This document shows positions 45,679 to 56,645 of a stretch of 64,000 nt of DNA, one piece after another. This DNA is from Leptobrachium leishanense (Eukaryota > Chordata > Amphibia > Anura > Megophryidae). Each line of letters opens with the position of its first letter. The stretch's first letter is position 1. The DNA lies in the NCBI GenBank assembly GCA_009667805.1, contig CM019063.1:351316942-351380941 (forward strand), in the 5' to 3' direction. The notes beneath the pieces are model-generated. The model saw nothing but the letters and a program-made list of their open reading frames with translations, made no database searches and was not told the origin of the DNA. The position numbers were made by a program, and so were the translations under genes.

Positions 45679-47184
45679 TCAGATTATTTTTTTTATAAGA
45701 AGTTCAATAGTATGATCGGGCTTATTCTCTAGTAGAAATTTCAAATCCGGATTCATAGGTATCTCTCGTCCTTGGAATGCGTCAACAATTTTTATCTCGT
45801 CATACCAGACTTCATTCCCAACCGGATAAAGAGTAACATCTCCAATAACTCTTGATTCTTTAGGAACTTTTACGAGGATCACTGGGGTTGGTATCAACAC
45901 TTTCTTTTGTACCAGATCCTTCCGGAAAACATTCATTTCTTTTTCTGTAGTGCTTACCAGCCATCTATCTCCGATCAATATAGCATTAACACTAGAATTG
46001 TACGGAGTCTTCTTAAAAGTAACCTGACATGTCTCAGACCCATGTTTAAGATATTTCATTCCACACAAAGCTTGAGTTACGTCGTAGACAAAAGGTTTAC
46101 CTTCACATTGGTAATTATGGTCCTTGAACTTGACACATTCTGTTAGAATTGGAATCGAGTATACTTCAGGTTCCCAGGGCTGATAAGTAACTATCTCTGG
46201 AGTTTGTATCTTTACATGAAATCCATCTTGAAAAGTTCCGACATTATGGACATGTTTGATTTGGAAAACATTCTTTTTAGCCACAAAAGGAATAGCTAAA
46301 AGAAAACAGACCTCCATACGATCCGTATCAATATACAAAGGTATAGCGCTTCCCATCTCGAAAGACAAACTAATAGGTTGAATGTCTGTAGTAGTCTCTC
46401 CTACTTCCATTAACATTTTTTTTATCACTTCTCGAGACACAAAATACAAAGGTACTCGTCCTTGTAGTAAATCATTTATACCACTTTGTACCTCATTTAA
46501 AAACATGAACGTATGGAACAACATCGGTTCTTTGAGAAACAACAGTTCTTGCTTAAATCTCTCGTGGGTCTCATGTAATTTAGATGAATGTGTAATCTGT
46601 TCGGTATGCAAATTTGTCGTAACAACAATCTTATTAACCACGGTTACCATTTTCTCCAGATCGGCCTTTTGGTCTTCGACTGCCTGGTACAGAAATTCAA
46701 TATTCTCTTTTAAATCGTTCAATTCCTGTTTTAAAGTCTGTATAGAAACAGAATTCACTGCGGATGAGGTTGTGGCTACGACCACTCCCAGCACTGTAAA
46801 AACAACAGCTGCTATAAAAAACCCGACAAATCTTTTCTGCCTGTCAGTCTTATACATAGAATGTTTAATAAACGGTTTCCTAGCATTCTCCAGCATGTCT
46901 CTCACACTTGCTTGTGCTTGATTTACATGAGCTTGATACCACATTCGGAATTCCGTAAGTTTGAAATCAGAAACATTGTATTTTCTTTCAAGAGACAATG
47001 CTGGATCTAGACTCACAAAAATCTTTTGATTTAAAAATCTCCTTTCCGTCAAAAGAAATCCGGGCGCGTCTTGGATTATAATACCAGAAGACGGTCCTGG
47101 CTCAAATATTGGTTCTGCTCGGAATTGTGCGGAAAACAATAGGATTGTCCAAATAATCGCAATCTCCTTGGTGGTCCGACTCAT
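45679..47184 (-). CDS. Class I fusion-type envelope glycoprotein, anchor missing
   Basis: An uninterrupted 501-residue frame. A signal peptide (IAIIWTILLFSA) is at residues 8-20. A furin-type site RQKR is at 115-118 and is followed directly by a hydrophobic fusion peptide rich in Val, Ala and Thr (about 119-145). A heptad-repeat helix follows (about 146-195). The ectodomain continues with several Cys residues and the potential glycosylation site NSS. This order (short upstream subunit, RQKR, fusion peptide, long helix) is closer to paramyxovirus F proteins than to the SU/TM split of gammaretroviral envelopes. The transmembrane segment lies beyond the Gmr1-like insertion (40050-40197), so this frame would give a soluble or non-anchored product. 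Lokiretroviral, errantiviral or other F-like origins are possible. Confidence 0.75.
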   Translation of the reverse strand: MSRTTKEIAIIWTILLFSAQFRAEPIFEPGPSSGIIIQDAPGFLLTERRFLNQKIFVSLDPALSLERKYNVSDFKLTEFRMWYQAHVNQAQASVRDMLENARKPFIKHSMYKTDRQKRFVGFFIAAVVFTVLGVVVATTSSAVNSVSIQTLKQELNDLKENIEFLYQAVEDQKADLEKMVTVVNKIVVTTNLHTEQITHSSKLHETHERFKQELLFLKEPMLFHTFMFLNEVQSGINDLLQGRVPLYFVSREVIKKMLMEVGETTTDIQPISLSFEMGSAIPLYIDTDRMEVCFLLAIPFVAKKNVFQIKHVHNVGTFQDGFHVKIQTPEIVTYQPWEPEVYSIPILTECVKFKDHNYQCEGKPFVYDVTQALCGMKYLKHGSETCQVTFKKTPYNSSVNAILIGDRWLVSTTEKEMNVFRKDLVQKKVLIPTPVILVKVPKESRVIGDVTLYPVGNEVWYDEIKIVDAFQGREIPMNPDLKFLLENKPDHTIELLIKKII

Positions 47185-47510
47185 CTTTGCGGATTAGCGT
47201 CGCAGTTCGGATTAACCACTTTTCTCAATTTCTGTTGAAAGAAAGAGTATAAATAACCATTCATAGACTAGCGATTTCACTCAAATTCCCTATAGATTTT
47301 CTGATCTCTGATTAAATTTTAATTAACCGTACGGATCTAGTCTATCTACTAGCTTGAGTTAAACATCTGAATGCTGGGAAGAAGAATCACATGTTAATTA
47401 AAACATCACTTCACATGATACCAGTTAAGTGTCTTCTGTTGTTCCATCTTCACATTCTGAGGTGATCTAGGATGAAAATCATGCAATTGAGCTTGACAGT
47501 TTTATTTCTT

Positions 47511-48479
47511 CTAGAAATATATAACATAACTTCTTCCAATAACATTAGGACTGTCTCCATCATTATCTAGATCTGTTATCCACTCATCTTGAGGATTTGG
47601 GTATCTGATCACTTCAGGGTCACTATGTCCATTTGGTTCTGTTTCCCTTTTGTGGAGGTGAATAATTAGCACGTCATTTTCCAGACATATATCTCGAATT
47701 CTCTCAGGGGGAACACATATGGTGTTATCCTCCTGCTCTCCTGGAGTCAGGGGCTTTGGCCTTAAGAAAGAGATATCAGGTGTCTGGCTATTTCTGAAGT
47801 GGACTTCAATAGAATCCGGCCTTTCCTCAATCACGTGGCAGTTACGCTGAGTGTGATGGGATTGGGATCTATCATAGCTGATTGGAACATTTACTTGGGA
47901 CCAAATAACCTCATTGATAAAATCAATGATTGGATTTAACCTTTTGAGAAGGTCCATTCCAATGATTAGGCGATTTTGGGGCAGATCCACAACAAGTGTT
48001 GGATGCCGAATTACTTTATTCCCCAATTTAAAATCCAATTTAGCTGTGCCCAGAACTTTCAGAGATGTGCCACTCACACTCACTAGATTAGCATTAGATT
48101 TATCTAATCTAGGCTTCCTGGAGGACAGTTCTTGGACCTGTTCAAAATAATGAGCTGATATTAACGTAACTTGGCTTCCAGTGTCTAGCAAGGACGGAAT
48201 ATGTGGTAAATTATCTTGTAATTCTACATTCACATAATATCGGTCTTCAATGCTATGCAATTTACAGAGAAATTTAGAGTGAGATATGAAATTAGGTTTT
48301 GGACAGATTTTACCAACTGATTTTGCTCCCTCAAACGTGCTTTTGGCAGCTGTGCTGTCCATTTCTGATCCAGTCTTCTCAGCTTGCTCGCACTTAGTCT
48401 GGGGAGATAAAATACATTTTCCTTCTCTTTGCAGGGAAGGGTTTAAATCGTCAACCATACAAACATTTGTATTAATCAT
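47511..48479 (-). pseudogene. Retroviral-type aspartic protease region
   Basis: A 322-residue frame in phase with the two gag frames upstream, separated by a TGA at 48545-48543. LLDTGSQVTLISAHYF (about residues 97-112) holds the DTG active-site triad. NRLIIGMDLLKRLNPIIDF (about residues 166-185) is the second-half motif seen in Ty3 and retroviral proteases. The C-terminal 130 residues have no recognisable domain and end at TAG/TAA-rich sequence just before the envelope leader. Normally reverse transcriptase would follow; here it does not. Confidence 0.72.
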
Positions 48480-48542
48480 TTCATCATCACTTTCTGGTAA
48501 ATTTTCATGGATGCTGGTTACTTCATCAGAAACATCATCTAG

Positions 48543-50378
48543 TCACTGGTTGGGTGGGGCTGCAGGTGTTGCATCGCTTACAACCTGACCAGGTTTATTT
48601 CCAGTCATTAACTGAGTGATCTGATCCAGTTTTTCTGTCAGCACACGGAAATCTTCCTGCATTTGACCAATACGCTGGCGTACATTATATCTCCGCTTTC
48701 TATTCGTCCTTGGGGACGAAGCTTGCTCATTATCAGACTCCTCAGATTCAGTCTTACCTCTGGTTGCTTCCTGTCTAGGTACATTTTCCCTTGATTTAAC
48801 CCATTGACTTCTAGGTACCCATTGCTTCCTAGATTGAAATTTACTTCCTGAGTTTTCTCTGGCAAACCCTCTTTCCTGATCTGGCTTGGATTTTTCCCTT
48901 TGCGGTATGGAGTCACGCAATATTTCCGCATAACTCTTTTTGTGGGACTCAAATTTAATATCACCCTTTTTAACGTGAATTTCCGCTATTTCCTCAGGTG
49001 AGTTTTTCACTCTTTTCCCCTGAGTTTCTTCACTATATTCAAATACAGTAAATAGGGTCATACTTTCTTTTAGTACTCAATCCAAACCATTTCTCGGGTC
49101 ATAATCTCTTGCCAAAATAACCTTTATTTTATTTGGCAATGCGTCATAAAATAATTGGATAAATTCAGGGTTTTCAAAATCTGGGTTTCTTTCAGCCAAG
49201 CTGTACGCATTTTTAAGGACTGAAAGAAATTCACGGGGGCTTTGATTAGGTCTGCATTTTAGAGTTAAAATTGCTCTTTTCGCAGCTAGACTGGTACGGT
49301 GAGGCCCAAATTCAGATTTGACCTCAGAAACTACTTTACTCCATTTCCTTATACCAGATTCTTTCAAAGACTGGAAAAAATACCTATGTTTGCTTTCAAA
49401 GACCCATGGAATCAACTCAATTTTCTGAGCATCTGAATTTATTCCCATTATTCCCACAGCTTCTTCAAACATATTCAAATGACCAATTATTTGTGACGAT
49501 GCTTTAACATCAAAAATATCTGAGGTTTTCAGGAAATTAATAATTTTCGTTAAATCATTAACTTTATGATATTTCTTAATAGGCTGTGGCTGGCTAGAGT
49601 GATGTGATTTGGAATACTCCTGTGTAAGAAGCTTTGCTTTTTTCTCATCATGAGATTTACTTTCATTTTCATTTTCACTCTGCTCACTCTGGCTTTTCAG
49701 ATAAACAGAGCCGTCATCAGGTCTTATCAGTGATGTATGGCTTAAAGCTTTCAAAGGGAACTTCTGTAACGAAGAATCTTTAACCCTTCGAACATCAGTT
49801 TCAACCTGACGTAACTCATCAGCGAATTTCTCATGTTCCCGTTTCATTCTCGATAATTGTTTGTTTAGCCCCTTATTTAATTTGGATAATTGAGCAATCT
49901 CATCTTGCAATTGATCTTTTTCTTTTGCACACACTTTCACTTCCATTATCATTCGTTCTGACTCATCTTTTAATTTATTTACGGTTTCATGCAAGTCACA
50001 ATTTTTATTTTCTAATCTGTCTCTGGTTTCTTTGTCATCATTCAATCTCTTGTTCATTTCTGCGATCAAGTATATGCATTCAGGCACAATTTTTAAAGCA
50101 AACATTTCTTTGTCCTTTTTATTTGTGGCTGCACTTATCTTTCGCAAACACTCAAGAAAATTTGATTGATCTGACCAGATTGAATCAACATAATTCGATA
50201 TATTTGATTGCAATTCTTTTATCCATTCAAATAAATCGTCTGTGACGTGTAACTTGTCCTTTAGATAAGACATAACATCTATCAATATTATTTGATTAGT
50301 ATGTATCTCTACATCTTCCTGAGTCTCAGATTCTGACTCTGACATTTTTACACTGTTTAGTAAACAATCGTAAACCAC
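48543..50378 (-). pseudogene. Gag of the envelope-bearing element, two in-frame TGA stops
   Basis: Two frames, 50378-49077 (433 residues) and 49061-48543 (172 residues), are in the same phase. They are separated by one TGA (49079-49077), and a second TGA (48545-48543) ends the latter before the protease. Residues about 100-190 are a strong coiled coil rich in Lys and Glu. A capsid-like helical region with QIIGHLNMFEEAVGIMG and REFLSVLKNAY spans about 290-430. The second frame is basic (KSYAEILRDSIPQREKS). No zinc knuckle is seen. Both stops could be CpG decay of Arg codons, or stop-codon read-through as in some retroviruses. Confidence 0.7.
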
Positions 50379-50379
50379 A

Positions 50380-52175
50380 AGTCAGAATACAACAAGGAGT
50401 CAAAATATATATATATATATTTATCTCTGTCTAATCAGACAATACTGACAATTATATTCCAAACAAATACTACAATCTCAGCAGTTGCCTCCAATTTGTC
50501 GGATATAATCTCTGCACGTGAATACAACACGTTTATATATATTGGATTTATCAGCCAAGCCTCCAATATATCAGGGATTATTATTTCATAAGAAACTTAT
50601 ACAAGACACAAATATCAATCGTCTATATCTCTTAGAAATTATCCTGAATTCTTTTAATTGTCTGTGTTTTGCTTTAAAAAATACAATAATCAATAATAGG
50701 ATAAAAATATATATATATTTATTACGTATACAAAAAAGTTTCAAATCTCATATCATAAACAAAAATTTATAAACCACAATCCGTCAGCATATAAAAACTA
50801 GCTTCACAATATATGTATCTCCGGTTAGTAACTGCATATATGATTAATATAATTTACCTTATCAGTTAGTAACTAATACACAAATGGTTAATAAACATTT
50901 CTGCTTAATACAACATGCATTTCCCAGCAAACAATGTTTAACCAGCCAGCTCTTATAGATATATATATATATCTCTATGCTACATGGATCAACAAAAGAT
51001 GAGTTAATTTAATGATAAGTAATAAAAACTTATTTAGTGAATCCTCCCCTAATCTCGAGAATTAAACTTCTAATCTTTTGCTTTTTATTTTGTAGTTATA
51101 TAATTCCTTGATCATTAATTTTAATCACAGTAATTTCCAAATTCAATATATATATTGGTATCAATCTTACAACATTTCTTTAGGAATAAATCCTTATCTC
51201 CACCTCTTCATATTTCCATCTGCAGATTAGAAATACTTAGAATTTGGATTTTAACCGTATCCGAGAAGTCTCAGTCTACGTTGCAAAAATCTCTACAAAT
51301 ATATTTTTACATTAATTCCTTATTTCATACATTACCTGTCCAATTTGGATGTTGATAAGTCTGCCTTGGAATTCCTGATGTAGTAATTTTTGGAATGTGT
51401 GAAAATTATCGATATCAGATAATCAATGCATGTGAGTTAGAGAGTTGGTGAGAATATTGATTGCCTCATGTCTTGGGACCTGCCTGCATCGTGATGTGAG
51501 TCTGTCTGCTGGAATCTCCCAACTTCTCAGAGTGTCATGTATAATGAACGTCTGAGTGCATGGCGATGTGAGCCTGACTGCTGGAATCTCCCGACTGACT
51601 TACAAAAACCTTTGCCGCTTATTATAGCCAATTTGACGTCATGGTTAATTAATAACAATATGAATCACTATTTTCACTATCCTCTAGAGGGCAGTATTGC
51701 ACTTCTTTTATTAATTCCAATTAATTCCACCATTTCTTTTTAATATCTTATCTTGGGTCAAAAGGTCAGACTGACTTACAAAGAGCCTTGTCTTCTAACT
51801 AGACTGTCTCTGTCTCCATCTGTCATACCTGATTTATATTCCTACTCCCTTTTGAAATTACTATAGAGTCCTATCAGCGAAATTCTTTCCTGGTTAACTC
51901 ACAGAATCTATTCTTTAGTAATTTCTATTATTTACCAATTATATACTTTCTACAATATTTATTGGAGTATATATCCTACTGTAAATATAATAAAATATAC
52001 CTTGATTATAAACATATATTTTGTGAATATAAATTTATATTACAGAAATTTTAACTCTTTTTCCTATAAACAAAAAACAAAATCTCTTTTGTTTTAGAAA
52101 CTTAAGACAGACCAATAAATTTAATTATGACACGTCTTAACATTATCTCACATTCATTCATTCTAGGTTCCTTCA
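50380..52175 (-). other. AT-rich leader of the envelope-bearing element
   Basis: A stretch of about 1.8 kb between 5' LTR and gag with no coding frame over 84 residues. It has TA-rich tracts at 50407-50425, 50705-50720 and 50955-50975. Two similar segments at 51480-51535 and 51545-51600 share GTGATGTGAG-like, CTGCTGGAATCTCCC and CTGAC blocks. No primer-binding site beginning TGG was found immediately after the LTR. Confidence 0.5.
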
Positions 52176-52330
52176 TGTCTGGAAAGACTTCACCCAGGAA
52201 TGAACTTTGTAAAAAAAAAAAATCTCGTTCATTTCTAAACCTAGAGAATATTTTGAAAAAAAACCTGTCTTTAAAACAAAATGGCTACAAGCGTCCATTT
52301 TAAAATCCTTTGTCTCTAATATACCCGACA
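52176..52330 (-). repeat. 5' LTR of the envelope-bearing element, 155 bp
   Basis: TGTCGGGTATATTAG at the start and CTTTCCAGACA at the end on the minus strand. It matches 39779-39930 with a longer T run and a few substitutions. It is unusually short for an element carrying an envelope gene. Confidence 0.75.
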
Positions 52331-53334
52331 AAAATGTGTCCCAACTTCACTAAGGGGCAATAAGAATGATAATGATAACAATGATTTCAATGCCCTTGAA
52401 AACGTGGAATAACATAGTTAAGTCGCTATGTCGTATCTCACATTGAAAAAAAGAGAAGATACCCATCTGTCATAGGGGCATGGAGGTAGGGGCCATAGTT
52501 TATATGTCCTTAATCATAACTAGATTTAGGTGGAATGGCCTCGTTTTGTTGATATTAAAAAGATATTAAAAGGTATTAAAATCACAATTTGGAATCATGC
52601 ATAATATCCTGATGGTAACAGGTACAATCATCCCTAACTGGGTTGAAAATGGGATAGGGGGTGATCTGCTTGGCCTGCTGGAGTCTCGATAAGGTCTAGC
52701 GATATATGGAAGGGGCATACTGATGGGACTATAAAGGAATGGTCAGATAAGTCTGATGGCATTCAAGGGACCTGTTGTTGGTGATGAATGGTCCGGTGAT
52801 GTTCAGTTGAGGAAGTGGCACAGCTCAAAATCTGCATTTAGTCCCTGCGGTTTGCACAATATCTTGAAGAAGGTCACTCATTAGGTATACTTAATAACCA
52901 GGAGTTTAAATACCTAAAAGTAGAAGTATATTTGCATTTGCACTTTAGTTGTTTTTCTGCAATATACGCACTTTTTCTGCTTAATTGCACAGTGGCATCA
53001 TTGCACATAGACTATTCACGGTTGCATTTAACTGGTCGTTTTGATCGTGCACTTATCCTGGAATATTGGGAATTACCGTATATAATTTACCAATTTTAGG
53101 CATATCGATGTACTGTATGCTTCTTTAAGATTTATAGGAATTTATACCGATTATAATCCACTCTAAAAAGAGATTGCGCCACTAGGATCCTCCCCCTTTT
53201 TTCTGCTGTACATTCACACATTTCTGTCGAGGTTTTGTGTTTAAATCCCAGTTGGCTGCTTAACACAAACGTATCTATTAACCAATCACTAGTGCCTCCA
53301 TTGCATATCACCTTCTTTGTTTTCAAAATATAAG

Positions 53335-54381
53335 TGCCTCTGGCCTCGCTGGTCCCCTTCCAGGGTCAGCAAATCTTCGGTCCCATCTACTGGAGTGCAG
53401 CCCCGATCCTGAGGTCGCTGTTGCCTCGGAGTCCTTGCGTGGGGACAAATGTGGTGCGTGTGGACTCCTCCGTTAGAACCGACTCCCAATCCGTAACCTG
53501 AACCTCCGGTAGTTGCATCTCCCAAAGGAAATTAGCCATTCCAATCGGTGTCTTAATAACCACATTCGCGCCATTCCGGGAGGCATGTAACAAGAAGGGC
53601 AAGCCCCACCGATATGGGATACCCTTGTCCTGAAGCACCAGGGTCACCGGCCGCAGAGCCCTGCGAGCCGTTAAAGTAAAACGGGATAAATCATTAAATA
53701 TTTCTACTTTGTCCCGTTCCAAATACCAGTGATGGGCCCTTGCCGCCTTTTTTATCCGTTCCTTCTCTCGAAAATCAGGGCTGTGACACAGGATGTCTCA
53801 GGGTCCCGACTGCGTGTCCGTCATCCCCGGTGCTCGGTACACTCTATGTGCTATGTCCATAAGTGAGGGGGAAAGGGTACAGCCAAGATGGACGTGAAAA
53901 GTCTCGCCAGGTACTCCCGTAACTCGACCACAGTCTTTCTCACCCCTCTGATACGCAAATTCTGGCGCCTGGACCTATTCTCCAGATCGTCCATGCGGAT
54001 CGTCCATGTAATAACACAGATACTACCGGGGAACTGGGGCCTCCTTGGGAGTCTATTCCTGTGTGTTGGACAGCGGTCTCAAGTTGGAGCACCCGCATCT
54101 CTAATTCCACCAAGCCCGTCTTAACCGCGGACACCTCACCCCGGAGTGTTTCACTTAGCGTCCTGCTTTGAGGGCAGAGACGCCATCATTTCCTCCATCC
54201 ACCGCAAGCGCGGGTGATCCTCACTACATGAGGCCTCGGACAGCGAGGCCGTTCCAGCAGGACCAGGCCCTAACTGCGACACCATCGGGGCTGGCAGGAA
54301 AGCGTCCATAGAGCCCTGCAAGGCAGGTCTGGGGGTTCCAGGGTCTGTAGTGGTCGTCCTTTTCGCTTTTCCCCTCGTCAT
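53335..54381 (-). pseudogene. L1 ORF1 remnant
   Basis: The start MTRGKAKRTTTTDPGTPR (54381) is a normal basic L1 ORF1 N-terminus. A short coiled-coil part with LVELEMRVLQLETAV (about 54100) and an RNA-binding C-terminal region (53722-53387) follow: VEIFNDLSRFTLTARRALRPV, KGIPYRWGLPF and QLPEVQVTDW. ORF1 proteins coat L1 RNA. Frame changes near 54150, 53940 and 53390 break the reading. The C-terminus is cut off by the fold-back insertion at 53337. Confidence 0.75.
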
Positions 54382-54490
54382 TGCTTGTGGATCCGCTGTA
54401 AGCAAGCAATTATAAGGCAATCACGCTGGAGCTCTCACTTCAGGCATCCATCTTGGAGCTCAGTCAGGCCACACCCCCTGCATTCCCTTC

Positions 54491-54890
54491 CATTCCTGCT
54501 AATCCTAAATCCTTTGTTCCCTTTGATGTATAGACCACTGATGACTATGATGTTGGTTCTATCTCTTGCACTCCTTACTCTGATAACCTGAAAGCATGTG
54601 CTTCTCCTGTCTATCACAAGCAGTACAATTTGTCATCTTCTAAAATTATAGGAATATGTGAATTCATTACCCCGCTTCCTCGCTGCTGGCATTCTTCATC
54701 CCATTGTAAATTCCTACAACACTCCCATAAATCCTGTGCCTAAAGGAGATGGATATTGCTTTACCCAGGAATTCCGACCTCTCAATGAAATCATAATTCC
54801 TATTTCCCAAATTGTACCTGACCTCCCAATACTTCTCACCTCCATAGCACTAAACTCCAGACTTAAAAAATGCCTTTTAAAATAGGGCCA
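54491..54890 (+). pseudogene. Retroviral reverse transcriptase N-terminal remnant
   Basis: The frame 54658-54885 reads YNTPINPVPKGDGYCFTQEFR, then LNEIIIPISQIVPDLPILLTSI, the first fingers motifs of a gamma/epsilon-type retroviral reverse transcriptase. No YxDD box follows; the palm, thumb and connection regions have been deleted or replaced. Stops follow at 54883 and beyond. Confidence 0.7.
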
Positions 54891-55680
54891 CTATATAGTC
54901 CCCCAATTCATTATTCACACAAAAAAATTACTCATTTTAAATTGCCCCCCCTCCTTCAGATAGTGGTTACATTTGTACTGTTTGATGTTCCAATTTATGC
55001 TACACAATATGCCCTTACTTAGGAGTTAATACGAGTATAGCACAATGCCCTGCAATGTTGCACTGTTTAATACAAAATACATTTATTTTACTCGCAGTTT
55101 ATTATGAATTTGCAACGTGCGCACCGGCCCGCGATGTCCATGCACCACTATGGCATAGGCGGCATCACATATCCGGAAGCTGGGCATCCAAATACATCAT
55201 AGCAATTTTTAAAGCACCCCTGGGAGTTGCCACATGACCAGAACCCTGGAAGAAGAAAACAAAAATCCTGTGTAGAACCAGGAAGTAAAGCCTAACAACA
55301 CCAGTATAAGAGACGATCAGCTGGGATCACAACCATTTCTCATTCTTCATATTTGCACACTATTTTATGGACATTTAAGGCCCGTGTCAGACGTGCGCAG
55401 TGTTCCCGTCTGTCTTGCCGCACATTTGTATGTCCATGGCAGCATAGCATTCTGCACACATGAAGTACGTCCGCACGGAAGTGCGGACGCATGATGGACG
55501 CGGCAAACGGACACAGGTTAGGCAAGAAAGTAATACCGCTAGAACGGCTGTGCGGAGTGCGCCATGTCCGCAACGTCCGCATAGCTTTGTGTTTGAGTGT
55601 TCCTATTATGATTCTGTTCTTCGTGCGTCTGCTGCTCGCACAGTTCCGGACCAAATTGTTGGGTCTCCGGACATGGTGTC
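54891..55680. other. Unassigned insertion or replacement within the retroviral pol
   Basis: This replaces the middle of reverse transcriptase. It contains CG-rich stem-forming sequence GTCCGCACGGAAGTGCGGAC near 55468 and an AGGCCCGTGTCAGACGTGCGC segment near 55378. No coding frame or clear ends were found. It may be a small DNA element. Confidence 0.4.
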
Positions 55681-55689
55681 TGCTTTTTA

Positions 55690-56645
55690 TACCTTAATGG
55701 AACTTTGGCCACTGCACCGGCACTGGGGCTATCAAATTATAAACTGCCTTTCCACCTCTACTGTAAGGAGGATGGTGCACAATGGCGGCTGTTCTTGCAC
55801 AGGTCCATGGGGGGGGGAGGGCCCTGCATCCAACTGCATTTTTGTCAAAAGTTCTACCCCCTGTTGTCCAGGGAATGCCCAATGGTCTCCGCTCCCTGGC
55901 TGCCTGTGCTATGGCTGTGGAAACGGTCCAGTCCTAAACCCTAGGTACTGACACTATTCTCCATACCCAACACAATGCCCCTGTATGTACTTCACAACCT
56001 CTCCACCCAGCACACTTCTTCCCAATGTCTATCTGGTTATGAAACTATACTTACTTCTACCTCCAATTTGCCTGTCAAATACTCTTCTGTTACTTCTGGT
56101 CCCTCTGCTCTCCTTGGCGCCCTTCTGCACCTACGCGAAGGCCATGAGGAGCCTTGTGAATTACATGACTGCCCTCCTCTTATTCAACTAACAACCTCTC
56201 CTCGATCTGATCTTTCTGACACTCATCTGGAAGGTCCTGATGTTCGTCATATCTTTGTTGATGGCTCCTGTTCCATCCCTCTGATTCCCAGTATCTGACT
56301 GGTTATGCTGTGGTTAAATTGCCTGACATTGTGCATGAATCTGCTGCTATCACTGCAAACTCTGCTCAAGCTGCTGAACTTTTTGCCTTAACAGCCGCAT
56401 GTAAGCTTTTTAAAGATCTTCCTGTCACCATTTATACTGACTCTCATGCATTTGGTGTTGTGCATGACTTTGGAGCTCTCTGGCACCGCCGTGGTTTTAC
56501 TACTGCTGATGGTCATCCTATTTCTCATTCTGATCTGATTTCTGATCTTCTGTCTGCTATTCTATTGCCTTCTCGTCTTGCTGTTGTCAAATGCAAAGGT
56601 CATGACCCGGTTGACTCTTGTTTCTCGTGGCAATCACTTTGCTGA
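55690..56645 (+). pseudogene. Retroviral RNase H remnant
   Basis: FVDGSC (about 56247) supplies the first catalytic Asp. After a frame change the 56310-56645 frame gives AVVKLPDIVHESAAI, AELFALTAACKLF (catalytic Glu), VTIYTDSHAFGVVHDFGALW (catalytic Asp) and VVKCKGHDP. The order and the HDFGALW block match gamma/epsilon retroviral RNase H. The connection region upstream is heavily scrambled over 55690-56240. Confidence 0.75.

Larger units (their letters stand above)
39779..52330 (-). mobile_element. Envelope-bearing LTR element lacking polymerase
   Basis: Short LTRs at 39779-39930 and 52176-52330 share TGTC...GACA ends. The flanks AAAA on each side fit a 4-bp target duplication, though they are low complexity. 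Minus-strand order: 1.8-kb AT-rich leader, gag, protease, envelope. There is no reverse transcriptase, RNase H or integrase between protease (ends 47511) and envelope (starts 47184). A Gmr1-like element (40198-45633) sits near the envelope 3' end. The gene set and fusion-type envelope recall the lokiretrovirus group described in vertebrates. Without polymerase this cannot be settled. Confidence 0.7.
39651..53337. mobile_element. Fold-back insertion (39665-53323) with 14-bp target duplication
   Basis: CAAAATATAAGTGC occurs at 39651-39664 and 53324-53337, a perfect 14-bp duplication inside the L1. Just inside the left border, 39665-39778 is complementary to 53094-53208 (shared GGATCCTAGTGGCGCAATCTC, ATTATAATCGGTATAAATTCC and CGATATGCCTAAAA). 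The non-LTR part is about 1.1 kb in total. The region 52331-53093 is non-coding, with CTTGAAGAAGGTCACTCATT near 52864 recalling Penelope-type 3' ends. The long duplication points to target-primed insertion rather than cut-and-paste. Confidence 0.7.
29027..54490 (-). mobile_element. L1-type LINE (29039-54478) inserted in the retrovirus
   Basis: TGCATTCCCTT is found at both borders (29027-29037 and 54479-54489), an 11-bp target duplication. A T-rich run just inside the low-coordinate end (29049-29059) is the complement of its poly(A) end. Reading the minus strand: ORF1 (54381 to about 53335), spacer, ORF2 with endonuclease and reverse transcriptase (37849 to 29684), 3' untranslated region. Without later insertions it would be about 7.4 kb. 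It carries the Penelope element, the MITE and the large fold-back insertion. Confidence 0.85.

Noticed and set aside
46382..46921. 179-residue plus-strand frame
   Set aside because: It is the antisense shadow of the envelope gene.
53132..53326. 64-residue minus-strand frame as a gene
   Set aside because: It crosses the right arm of the fold-back insertion and non-coding sequence; no domain.
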